In this document: piece by piece, positions 1 through 9,563 of the stretch
Layout of the letters: every line of letters begins with the position of its first letter
Numbering within the stretch: the first letter of the stretch is position 1
Source of the DNA: Nephromyces sp. MM_2019
Lineage: Eukaryota; Apicomplexa; Aconoidasida; Nephromycida
NCBI GenBank assembly: GCA_015657535.1
Contig: JADHZB010000282.1
Span: 1-26,739, forward strand
DNA: 26,739 bases
Direction: 5' to 3'
Program-made: the position numbers and the translations under genes
The notes under the pieces: generated by a model
What the model was told of the DNA's origin: nothing
Seen by the model: the letters and a program-made list of their open reading frames with translations, nothing else
Database searches by the model: none

Positions 1-45
1 TATATATATATATCATTTTATATACTTTGTAAATTAGAAATTACA

Positions 46-1069
46 TTATATAGGTATATATATATATATAGGGTATACATATATTTGAATACATTTTTTT
101 AAATCATAGAAAATGAATAATTGATATAAATGTGTATGTGTAAAGTTAACCTGTGTAGAGTTTGATTGAAAAGAATTCAAGGTTGAAGTCGATGTACTGG
201 AATTGTCAAAATTGTATGTGTTTTGGCAAGTAATCTTGTTTTTGTGTGTAAAATTTTCATTTTCATTTGGCTTAGAAATTTGATTATTTGGCCTCTTTAG
301 AGTGTTTGGATTAGGTGTAATTTTAGTGGGTGTATTATTTGATAGGGTGTGTATACTTTTTAGATTAGTAGTGTGTTGTGTGTGTAGATTGTCATGTGAT
401 GTGAGCATATTACTTTGTAAGAGTGTTTGTGTATTATCAGACTCAATTGTTTGTTTATTGAATGTAGTGCCTTTACTATTTTCTAAATTTTCTCTAGTGA
501 CTTCTATCCTGTGTGTGCCATTTTCTAATTTCTGTGTGTCATTTTCTAATTTCTGTGTATCATTTCCTAGTTTATGTGTATCATTTTCTAGCTTATGTGT
601 ATCATTTTCTAGCTTGTGTGTATCATTTCTTAGTTTATGTGTATCATTTTGTAGTTTATTTGTATCGTTTTCTAGTTTGGGTGTATCATTTTCTAGTTTA
701 TTTGTATCGTTTTCTAGTTTGGGTGTATCATTTTCTAGTTTATTTGTATCATTTTCGATTGTGTGTGTAGATTTAATGGATGTTGAATTCGTCGCTTTCT
801 TTGTAAGACATTCTAAAAATAAAGCTGTAGGGCTATTCACTTTTTTCTTAGCCATAAACGCAGCTGTTTTCCCTTTGTGATTCTTAATGGCTGGATCTGC
901 TCCCTATATAAAATAAATATAAGTGTGTGTGTAGGTGTTGTGTGATGAGTATGTGTGTTGTATATTAAGTATGTGTGCTGTATATTAAGTGTCTGTGTGT
1001 GTGTATGTGTTGTGTGATGAGTGTGGGTGTTGCGCGGGTGTTGTTTTATTTAGGTGAATTGATTGTATG

Positions 1070-1107
<38 letters not shown>

Positions 1108-2395
1108 TATATATTTATACAAGTGATATATGTGTGTATATGTATTTATATCTATATATACGTATGTGTGTATGTAAACATGTGTGACTACAATAACATT
1201 ATATAATAAGATTATTCAAAAGCGTGTACATACAAATTGTATAAGAAGTTTGGCAGCCTTTTTCTGATTGTTTATCGCAGCATAAAATAAGGCTGTCTCG
1301 CCCTTAACATTATCGACTGTATTTACATTTGTACCAAATTTGTTAAATACCTCAATAATTCGTGTATGTCCTTCACGAGCAGCATAAAACAAACTTGTTT
1401 GGCCATATTTATCTTTATGGTCAACAGGTAAACCTTTAAATAAAATGATTATTATTATTTTAAATATATATATATGTGTGTGAGTAAAAAAATGGGTAAA
1501 ATGTTTTATACAATCCTTCTTACATCCTACTCTAGGTTAAGTAATGGTTATAATTGATAAAACAATGTATACATCTAAACAAAATATTATAGGTAGTTTA
1601 AGATAAGTATACAAAAATTTCTCAATATAAAATACATATTTATCATACTCTGAAATCTTTGGAAATGTGAATGTATACAAAAATATATTCATATACATAC
1701 ATTTACATCGATACATATACACACAAACAATCACGCATATCAAATTACCACCTACACACCTATAATCACACCTACACACACACACACACACGCATGAACA
1801 ATGTATAATACCTTTTTCAAGGAGGTATAAACAACAGTCATAGTGGCCTTCTCTGGCTGAATAGAACAAACAATTTTGTGACATTTCATCGGTCGATGAA
1901 ATTTCCAAATTAAATTTTTCCACCAAAATTTTTAATAATTTGACAGCGCTTTCACACGACTTTCTCTGAACTGCAAAAGTTAAGGCTGTTTGACCAAATT
2001 CATTTTTTTTTGAACAGAAATCCTGCCTGTATATATATATGTATATATATATATGTGAATATATGCATGGAGATAGATATGAGTGTGTGCGTATCGCAAA
2101 ATGGAATGCATGTGTTTGTAAATTGTATTATAAATCAATATACAGATGTTTTGTGTAGAATAAGTTATAAATGAGGTTATCAACATATTTGAGATATATT
2201 GGGGACAAATCTTTATATATTGAATATTTTTTAAGATTTCTTAACGCCTCATTTATAAGTTTTCTTGAAATCTATTTTCCATGGATAATAACATATAATG
2301 CAAACTTACGATTGTGTGAGAAGGAAGTTTTCAATTGCCGAAATGGGTGCCTCCTTACATATTTCAGGATAATTCAAGTGTATGTCTCGACTCAT
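46..2395 (-). CDS. Ankyrin-repeat protein with a long Asn/Asp/Thr-rich 7-residue repeat tail
   Basis: Four exons read in phase on the minus strand: about 2310-2395, 1812-2026, 1234-1433 and 46-903. The donors are GTAAGT, GTATTA and GTATGT and the acceptors end in CAG, AAG and TAG. The joined protein has three to four ankyrin repeats: FGQTALTFAV, then SQNCLFYSAREGHYDCCLYL, then YGQTSLFYAAREGHTRIIEV, then KGETALFYAAINNQKKAAKL, then GADPAIKNHKGKTAAFMA. The last exon runs on into a low-complexity tail with about a dozen KLENDT-type heptads and more Asn/Ser/Thr-rich sequence. Ankyrin repeats bind proteins, and no catalytic domain is visible. I placed the start at the first in-frame ATG (2395, MSRDIHLNYP), but an earlier exon is possible because the frame stays open upstream for a few codons. 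The last 40 or so residues are hydrophobic and Tyr/Ile-rich and may be untranslated or intronic sequence, so the true stop is uncertain. Confidence 0.72.
514..765 (-). repeat. 21-bp coding minisatellite (7-aa KLENDTx repeat)
   Basis: About 12 head-to-tail copies of a 21-base unit. Read on the minus strand each encodes KLENDT plus one variable residue (N, P, H or Q). Inner copies vary by single substitutions (KLQNDT, KLRNDT, KLGNDT, KLENGT) and the array fades into RIEVTRE. The period is an exact multiple of three, so copy-number change keeps the frame. Each unit contains Asn-Asp-Thr, formally an N-glycosylation sequon, but no signal peptide is seen on this protein. The open plus-strand frame over this array is an antisense by-product of the repeat. 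Confidence 0.9.
904..1233 (-). other. Intron with TG/TA microsatellites (ankyrin gene)
   Basis: The donor (GTATGT) follows the codon for Phe in LLIQF, and the acceptor (TATAG) precedes GGA GCA GAT (GAD). It holds long TG-rich tracts at 925-1020 and an alternating TA run at about 1077-1104. Removing it joins two halves of one ankyrin repeat in phase 0. Confidence 0.75.
1434..1811 (-). other. Intron of the ankyrin gene with a CA/TG tract
   Basis: The donor follows the first base of a Gly codon (LLEKG) and the acceptor is TTTAAAG. Splicing restores LLEKG-LPVDHKDKYG, the usual end of one ankyrin repeat and start of the next. A (CA)n tract sits at about 1770-1795. Confidence 0.7.
2027..2309 (-). 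other. First recognised intron of the ankyrin gene
   Basis: Strong donor GTAAGT at 2309 and acceptor ATATACAG at 2027. Phase is kept across the Ser codon in LLTQS-QDFCS. It carries an interrupted TA run at about 2031-2056. Confidence 0.7.
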
Positions 2396-5190
2396 ATCGC
2401 TAGCAGACTTTATCAGTTCATCTCTTCTAAAACCTAGCGAAAGTATCTACACGTGAAGATGTGTAGTTCATAAAGTATTTGTATATGCTTGTGCTTTATC
2501 TGGGATGTGTGGTGTATATTTCTGGATATTATGTGTGGGGGATTTTACATCACATGTGTATGTGTTGCCTAAGTGTGTGAACATAAGTTGTTAAGGTCTG
2601 TTTATGTAATGTATGGGTGTTTGTTAATGCATTGCATGTATAGTATATCGTATGAATGTGTATGTTGTAATGGATGTTTGAGGATGTTGCCTGGTTGATT
2701 GAATTGCAGTGATGTGTGTTTAACTTGTTCAATTATGTGTTTTTCGTTAAATGTTTGAGCTGCTATGTTTTTGATAAGTGTGTATTTGTTAAAAAGATTT
2801 ATATAAAAGTTGATCAGATGCCTGAAACATGTTGGTATAAGGTTTTGTGTAGGTCTTGTTATGGTGTTTTTATGATTCAAGCTATAAAGTTTATGAGACA
2901 CTCATGTTTTTAAATTTTGTTTTACCTTTTGAAGTTGAATGCCCTGAAAATTTTGTTGAACTCTTACTTGATATATAGAAAATTGAATTACAAATAGTAC
3001 CTCAATTCTGAAAGTTCTGGAAAGTATTAATTAAGAAAATGTATATATAATGAAAATTCAAAAATTTGATAGGATACAAACTTTGTTTTAATAATTGGGG
3101 AATACGTGAAATTATTTGCTTTAAAATAGTCGGTTTAGCTTAATCTAAGTGTATGTCTTAGAAATGATTAAACCAACTACACTACATTTATATATAACAC
3201 AACCATTTAGTAGAATACGAGCAAGTTTACTATTTGAGTTAATGAAATGCACTGTAGTTTATGGCAAGATTTTCCATTCATTCAAAACGACACAATTACA
3301 GTTTACTTGTTGTAAATGTGTGATTTCTTGCAAAATTTTCAATTCTTCGAGTTACTAAAATTATATTCCTTTTTGTTTTTATTTGCTCGAATCACTGAAG
3401 CACTATTATTTTCGAAGTATATGTACAACAACGCAAAGGAAACTTTCACTCTTGCTTTTTGAATTAATCTTGGAGTAAATCAAATCTTAGTATATTCCCT
3501 GCTGAATTATCTAATTCTGTTTCAAGATATCAAAATTAATCATAATTGACTTTAAAAAAAGATTAAATTAGTTGTTAAACTCTAAAGAAGTAGTAATTTT
3601 CCTGAAGATTTGACTACAAGCGTATTAAATTAAATTTGTTATAACTAGTTGGATAAAGTAATACCAAGATATAGCTGCCCTGTTAATAATTAAAGACTTT
3701 ATTTCAAAATCCTTAAATATTTTTTTTAAAATGAAATCGATACCACGACTTAAATTTCTTAGAATTCTCTTTTAGAGCTAAATAGATAACCCAATTAGCT
3801 AAGTTTGAATAGTTCCTGTACGCTAAAGACTAAGTAACACAAAAATTTAATTAATAAAAATGAGGAATAACAATAAAATCGATTATAGTTTAAGTAATTA
3901 GTAAGTGAAGATTTATTTCATTATGCTATAATATGTAATTCGTATTTTCGTATGGATTCATAAGTTTCTTAAGAACACTGTGTCTCAAGATGCACTTCAA
4001 AGTTTTGTAATTTACAATGATGAAAAATTTAGGTTTTAATTAACCAAGCAAACACGCGTAAACCCCACTTTAGTGAATACATATATTTTAACAATAGTTT
4101 GCTAGGTTGAGTTATAGAGTCCATCAATCATGGATATTAAGCAACTTGAAAAGCCTAACAATTCAAATAGGGTGGGTTCAAATACACTTTTAATCGTTTT
4201 AGTAAAATTTTATTCAGTAAATAGATGTTGTTATAGGGTTAAAGCAAAGCCTAACTGTCAATGAAAGTAACTTTATTAATTTCATGAAGAATTTTATATT
4301 CATATTGATTTGGCCTTTAATTACAATTTACAAAGAAAAAAAAAAGGGTCTTAGTAGGTCAAAAAAAATTAGGAAAAGATTCATTTTCTGACTGGTATAT
4401 AGATAATTGGTCACAATTGAACCCAAGAAAAAAACTTTGGAAGGTAAATAAGTTAATAAAGCTTGTAAAGCTAACAAGGTTTTAGTAAATTAAGTAGGAA
4501 AAATCTAACCATGGATAAAATCAAATTATTATGGTTGTGAAATACCAGTTTAGAAAATAATATCTCAACTTGGAAGCGATCATGTATTTCCAAGATCAAT
4601 TAAGTTGAAGTGGTTGTAAAACTGATATTGCATGATGATCTCCAATTAGGTTAACAGATAAATAGCAAAGCCTTAAAGGCTAGGCCTGGTTAAAAAGAAA
4701 TTTCAGGGCAATAGTTTATGGTGTTATGTAAAAATGAAATGCAATTGCATGCTAATTAAGTTTCAGTAAATACATAAGGTGTTTTGAATTTTATTTTTGA
4801 GGATTAAGTAATAAGAAGATTTCCAAAACAAAAAGAGTACAATAGCAAAAATAAAATTTATTTCAAAAGTTTAATTTCGTGTTCACTTAGATAAATAAGG
4901 CTGACCAGGAGTCTTCTTACTAGCGACATGTAGGTAAAGGTGAACTTCTAAGCTGATATACAATTAAAGTGAAGGTATTTAGCAATTGATTGGCTAATTA
5001 ATTTAAACAGGATTTGGTGCTACTACCCTTATGCCTGGATTTTTGATTTCTGGTGATTCTATTAGTTTGGGGAAACAAAGATATAATAATGTGTTGATAA
5101 ATATGAATAAAGTCAATCGAAAATAGGTTGTAATTATCTATGTCTATGGATGTCAATAGAAAATTTAAGAATATAATGTTGTGTTGTCAA
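2396..5190. other. About 2.8 kb with no supportable gene
   Basis: This lies upstream of the ankyrin gene and downstream of the RRM-S1 gene. All six frames are closely broken by stops, and the few 60-100 codon frames at 2550-3360 are TG-rich or lack family resemblance. A plausible but weak decayed frame can be read on the minus strand near 3240-3360 (RRIENFARN and following, with stops). 3400-5190 has scattered TTAAGT-like words and A/T homopolymers. No tRNA cloverleaf, rRNA or telomeric repeat was recognised. It presumably holds the ankyrin promoter and the 3' region of the next gene. Confidence 0.5.
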
Positions 5191-7390
5191 TTATTCTACC
5201 TTCCACCATTGAAGTTTCTGGTCAGTAATTGATGCATCAAGCGTAAAAGAAATCTTTGGTAATGCACCATCTTCCTGATCTATCGAGAGGACATAAAGGT
5301 ATATATTCAGGCCCGGGTACAGAATGAGCTCCTTTTTAGATTTCCATTCTTCGTCCTGGTGTATCAAATATCATGAAGAAATATCACCAAAATAAAGAAT
5401 TTAAGCGCTTTTTTCAATATTTCTAAATTGATATCTGTGACGTATCAACTTGAATCAACACACTGACCTGGCAACAAAGTCCAATATTCGAGGTCAAATT
5501 TGAGCGCCTAAGTAGACCGAATATTCTTTTTGATTTTCCATTAGAAAATTTACAATGTATATTTGCGTCAATAAATGATCCAAAGTGATGTACTGAAGTA
5601 ACCTTTCCCTATAATAGCAGTTAAAAATGGTAAATTGAGATATAAAATTGACCAAGGATATAACAATACTAATTACAACAAATCATGTGCTTTATTTAAA
5701 AGTATATATGTATGAGCACAATGCATGCTGTGTATATGTAATGTAAGTTTTTCATTCTAAATTTTTGTATGTATTGGATTTAATATAATTAGGTAAAAGA
5801 AGTAGGAATAAAATCAGATTTGATTGAAAAAATTCGAGAAATCTGTGTTAATTTTAAATAAATAATTTGGATTTAGTTGATTTAAACGTTCTCTGTAATT
5901 TCAGATATATGATGTAATAATCAAAAGAAATTACCATCATCTTCATCCCGCATTTTAATTCATTAGTAAAAATTGGCTCAGAGATATCTAATGAGTTATC
6001 CTCTGCCACAACAAGTTTTGGCTGATTTGGTTATAAGATTCAGTAAATAGTGTTATAAATTGTATGTCATATTGTTCGTAAGATAATTTACCGAAACATA
6101 GTTTCTACAATTTGCTTGATTCTTATAACCCATTTGAAAAAATTCCTCATATTCGAATGGATTGGCAGAGAAAACCTGAATTTCATTTTTTAATAAAAAA
6201 GTTAAATACAGTGTGTCATCAAAAATAATCATTCTTACAAGTAGAGCTAACCTGTATATATCGATTTCGTAGGTGCTTAAGAGGTAAATCTTGTAGAGCT
6301 CTTTCTTTTTCATAAGGATCATTAAACCTCAGATATGCATCACCGGTAAACGAGTTCTTAGGAGGCAAATAAATTTTTTATTTTGGCATATATAATACGA
6401 AAGGACAAATTAGGATTCTGGGATTGAGATAGAGGTGTTTAATTACCTGATTATCATGTATGAAAACAATGTTGTCTAGGTTTACTTTAATTGGTTCGGC
6501 CCATTCTATTATTCTTCTTTTGTCAATTTTCCAAGGCAACCCTTTCAAAAGAACCTGAATTCATCAGATTTAATTAAACTCATTTTATATCCAATTCTCA
6601 TGTGAAAGATATTTGAGATCAATCAAAAAGTGTTCAATATTTGTATATGTAGCTCTTATAAAATAAAAATGTAAGGAAACATAATCAAATTAGAGTTTAT
6701 ATGGTTTCTCAATTAGTCTATATACCAATAAGTCATAGGAGGCTTCATTTCTCTTAGGAGGTTGAGGTATATAATTTTCTGACGTATAGCGGTAAAAGTA
6801 ATCGAGTATTTTTACTTTTAATTAACAATATCAATTAAATCAAAGGTTGCTAACCTAACTGAGCTTCATTATGATTAGCCTGATCATGATTATCCTCTTG
6901 GAAACTAAAGTTAGGAATAAGTGTAATTAACATTTTGATTAGGATAGTTTTTGCATGAAAGCTGTCTAAATACACATATCGGATGGTTACCTAACGATTA
7001 AAATATCCAAAAACATATATTGAATAATAAAGTCAAGTCATTTTTCAACATATCGATGTATTATGCAATGTAATCAGGTTGACTTCTAGCTTACGTGTTA
7101 TAATTTTGGGTTTCATTTCTGATGGTCCTATCGAAATAATCATAAACGTCAATTAATTTCCGAGGCGTACGTTTCCTGGGGAGATTTGTCTTAGAGTTAA
7201 TAGGTTTTTTCTTATTGTAGAATTTGCCAAATAATTGAACATTTTTGCATTCATGAGATCCCAATAGCTTGTCAACAGGCTGATATGCACTTGAGTTAAT
7301 CTTTAGAATGCTTTCAGCGAAGGATAGAGCAGTAAAGTAAATCATTAAAATGATTATCATGTTAGTAATATCTTGATTGATGATCCACAT
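5191..7390 (-). CDS. Signal-peptide RRM + S1-domain RNA-binding protein (probably organellar)
   Basis: Nine exons can be joined in continuous phase, giving about 360 residues. Residues 1-28 form a signal peptide or anchor (MIIILMIYFTALSFA) followed by a Lys/Arg/Asn-rich stretch like a plastid transit peptide. An RRM follows at about 134-232: RNP2-like VLLKGLPW, RNP1-like GDAYLRF, and a RYIQVF end resembling the hnRNP H/ESRP/GRSF1 class. An S1 fold follows at about 255-355: GKVTSVHHFGSFID, then FGLLRRSNL, then the closing strands YPGLNIYLYVLSIDQEDG and ISFTLDAS. The stop is TAA at 5191-5193 after WWKVE. RRM and S1 both bind single-stranded RNA, so a role in organellar transcript handling or translation is likely. 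The leader suggests the apicoplast, though the endoplasmic reticulum or mitochondrion cannot be excluded. Its start is 707 bases from the divergent small gene at 8098. Confidence 0.75.
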
Positions 7391-8097
7391 ATTCTTTCAA
7401 ATGCCAAACTATTCCATCCATCTATGTTTTACAACTTATATACATTCGTATTATATACAACTTATAGAGCTTAGCAGCGTACTATACTCTCCTAGATCAT
7501 TATATTGGTTATCTTTAAATTTGAGTTTTTGTTAGGTACAATTAGCTCAATATCTGAGGAAAGTATCTGGAGTTGGTGAGGACAGACTGGGTTTTTATAT
7601 ACCTTTAGTCATTTCAAATGGAAAAGCAAAAGTATCCATACAAACATAATTTTTTATCTCCTATTATTCAATTTTGCTTATCAGTTCTCCACAAAAGATA
7701 ATCTAATTGTTATTATGGATATATCCTAATGTTTAGCATTCAATAAGTAATTCCAGAACTTTGGATGTATCTCAACAATTTGTTCAAAATCTACTACAAC
7801 GGGTGTTTGAAATTTTTAATCATCAATTGTTCATTAAGTAAGAAATGCAACAAGCTTGGTGTAACACTACTAGTCGCATTAAAATGATAACTAGTTTGCA
7901 ATAAGTTTGGCCCTAGTTTAGTTTTGATAATACAAGCCACAATGTCTGAATTATTATGAGGAGGATAATATAACTTTAGTGCTACTACCTAAAATGTATT
8001 CGGATTTAAAATAAAAGTCACTTTTAACAATTACCCTATATTAATATTTGGCAAAATATTTTATTGGTTTGAGATAATCTTCCTTCTTCAATCCAAA
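7391..8097. promoter_or_regulatory. Shared upstream region of two divergent genes
   Basis: This 707-base AT-rich spacer lies between the start codons of the RRM-S1 gene (minus) and the small plus-strand gene. Both promoters must lie here unless undetected 5' exons exist. No long ORF or clear promoter word was recognised. Confidence 0.4.
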
Positions 8098-8666
8098 ATG
8101 TTGAACTTCTTACCTATTCGTCATCCCGCCGTATCTTTACTTTATGGTAAAAGACCAATTCAAAGAATTTCCGTTGGAGGTTCAGCCACACCCTCAAACA
8201 ACGGCGATAACGACACCTCACATGAAGTTGAAATACCATTAGCCTTGGTAGACTCCATCTATTCACATGCAGATGAATCTGTCAAGTTCCATCAGGATAC
8301 TTACCAGCCACTACAATGGAAAGCTTTCATGCAACTTAAGTAAACTTATTATCTACCTAATTTGTTTTAGCTTCATGATATAAAGAAGGATGATATAAAT
8401 ACTTTTTTTATAACCACTTTATTTTCCTAATGACCGTCATACATTTCAATCATTTCATTCTGAAATTACTCAGGCTTGACTCTTATTATCTTATGGAGGC
8501 AGCCCAAGCTGGAGATGAAGCTTCTAAGTCAGCTCTAACTAACCTCGATTGGTACCCAACACTTACATCTTTGTACTCTGGCAATCAAACTCTCGTTGAA
8601 CTTGATGCAATATCTAAGCTTTCTAAGCCCAAATTTAGTTATCCGATACAAGGGAAAAATATTTGA
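8098..8666 (+). CDS. Small two-exon conserved-looking protein, unknown function
   Basis: Exon 1 is 8098-8339 and exon 2 is 8474-8666. The intron 8340-8473 has donor GTAAAC after CAA CTT AA and acceptor ACTCAG before G CTT GAC, which keeps the frame as QLKLDSYYLM. The product is about 144 residues. The N-terminus (MLNFLPIRHPAVSLLYGKRP) lacks acidic residues and has spaced basic and hydrophobic residues, like a mitochondrial presequence. The rest is soluble and mixed, with LALVDSIYSHADESVKFHQD and a C-terminal helix-like stretch around YYLMEAAQAGDEASK. I see no transmembrane segment and no family I can name. A lineage-specific subunit of a mitochondrial complex is a guess from the N-terminus only. 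It is the only plus-strand gene found. Codon use (many C-ending codons) looks more expressed than its neighbours. Confidence 0.7.
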
Positions 8667-8684
8667 AAAAAAGTTTTTTTTTAT
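8663..8684. other. A-run / T-run dyad between convergent genes
   Basis: The stop codon of the plus-strand gene runs into seven A, one G and nine T. This could fold as a short hairpin between two genes whose 3' ends converge about 150 bases apart. It may only be low-complexity 3' UTR, and no canonical polyadenylation signal stands out. Confidence 0.3.
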
Positions 8685-8815
8685 AACATCGCACTAGTTT
8701 CTTAAACAAAAATTATTACTAGAGTAAAAATAATTTTTAAGTATCTTTCAATATATTTAGAACATTAGTTTAAACATTTAACTAAAAAGTTTCCAATACT
8801 CATTTAATACTTGTA

Positions 8816-9558
8816 TCAAACTACACACTCTTCATCTTCATCGCTAATTATCTCATCCATGAACCCATCTTGATTTTTTTTACATTTCTTTATAGTGATT
8901 TTTGACTCAGAAGATGAAAGTTTATCCCTAATTTTATGAACAATTAAGTTTCCCTTTGATCTAGTCCTTAAATTACACTTACCTTATCAATCTTAAAAGA
9001 CTATCTTCGAGATTTTCTACGAATGTTTCTAGGTTTTTATTTGTAGAATCTAGGTTTGTTGCTGGCTTGGAATTAGCTCTTTTATTCCCTATGAAAATTT
9101 ATTTGAATCATAGAGAATATAAAAATTATATCCTTACTTTTGGAACAACATAAAAGGCTTTTGGACTCTTTTTCCTGCTCATGATTCTGATTAAAAATTC
9201 TTTGGACTTTTTCTTGATACTTTACGTCAGATCTTGCCACAATATCTGACAATGCTTTTGCAAGCATTGGAGCGTACTTTTTATCTACCATCTCACACTA
9301 CAAAAAGTTCCAATTCACTCAAGTATAATCTTTTTATTACTTTAATATCTTTTGAGCTCCTAAAGAAAGCAGGCACCTTCCTTTTCATACTTGTGAAGGT
9401 ATTTCGGAGATTGATTGAGATAGAATTCGAGACATTTTCATCATACTTTTGAAAAGATAATGATTTTATTTATTTATATTGATATCTAATTACAGCAAGG
9501 AAAGATTTATCCAAGGTACCAAACTTTAAGTCCTCATTTGAAATGTTAATCAACTAAA
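8816..9558 (-). CDS. CID-domain protein (RNA polymerase II CTD-interacting, RPRD/Rtt103-like), 5' end unresolved
   Basis: Several short exons join in phase. The order is ...FGTLDKSFLA (about 9500), then DENVSNSISINLRNTF...MKRKVPAFFRSSKDIK, then CEMVDKKYAPMLAKALSDIV, then ARSDVKYQEKVQRIFNQNHE. These match the second half of a CID helical bundle: the lysine-rich turn, then the helix with the YAP motif, then the DxKYxEKVxRIFN helix. CID proteins bind phosphorylated CTD of RNA polymerase II and act in termination or 3'-end processing. A Lys/Ser-rich linker and an acidic tail (DEIISDEDEECVV) precede the TGA at 8816-8818. The last intron is exceptionally short (16 or 22 nt). No in-frame ATG opens the first visible exon, so a start exon is missing or lies inside the 3' end of the upstream gene. 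Only half of the domain is clear, hence the moderate confidence. Confidence 0.5.
8961..8982 (-). other. Very short intron in the CID gene
   Basis: The exon frame LLRLIR hits TAA codons unless this stretch is removed. The donor is AG|GTAAGT. Two acceptors keep the frame: one gives a 16-nt intron (8967-8982), the other a 22-nt intron (8961-8982). They differ by two codons (Thr-Arg). Confidence 0.5.
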
Positions 9559-9563
9559 AAGAT

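Noticed and set aside
302..880. Plus-strand 192-codon frame rich in Cys, Ser, Val and Leu (and a nested 85-codon frame at 513-770)
   Set aside because: It is the antisense of the KLENDT minisatellite. The repeat keeps several frames open, and the minus strand is supported by ankyrin homology and splice phases.
1980..2186. Minus-strand 68-codon Tyr/Ile/His-rich frame
   Set aside because: Lies mostly in the intron 2027-2309 and comes from TA/TG repeats.
4141..4200. GGTTCAAATAC word resembling a tRNA T-loop
   Set aside because: No matching acceptor stem, D-loop or anticodon arm could be laid out around it.
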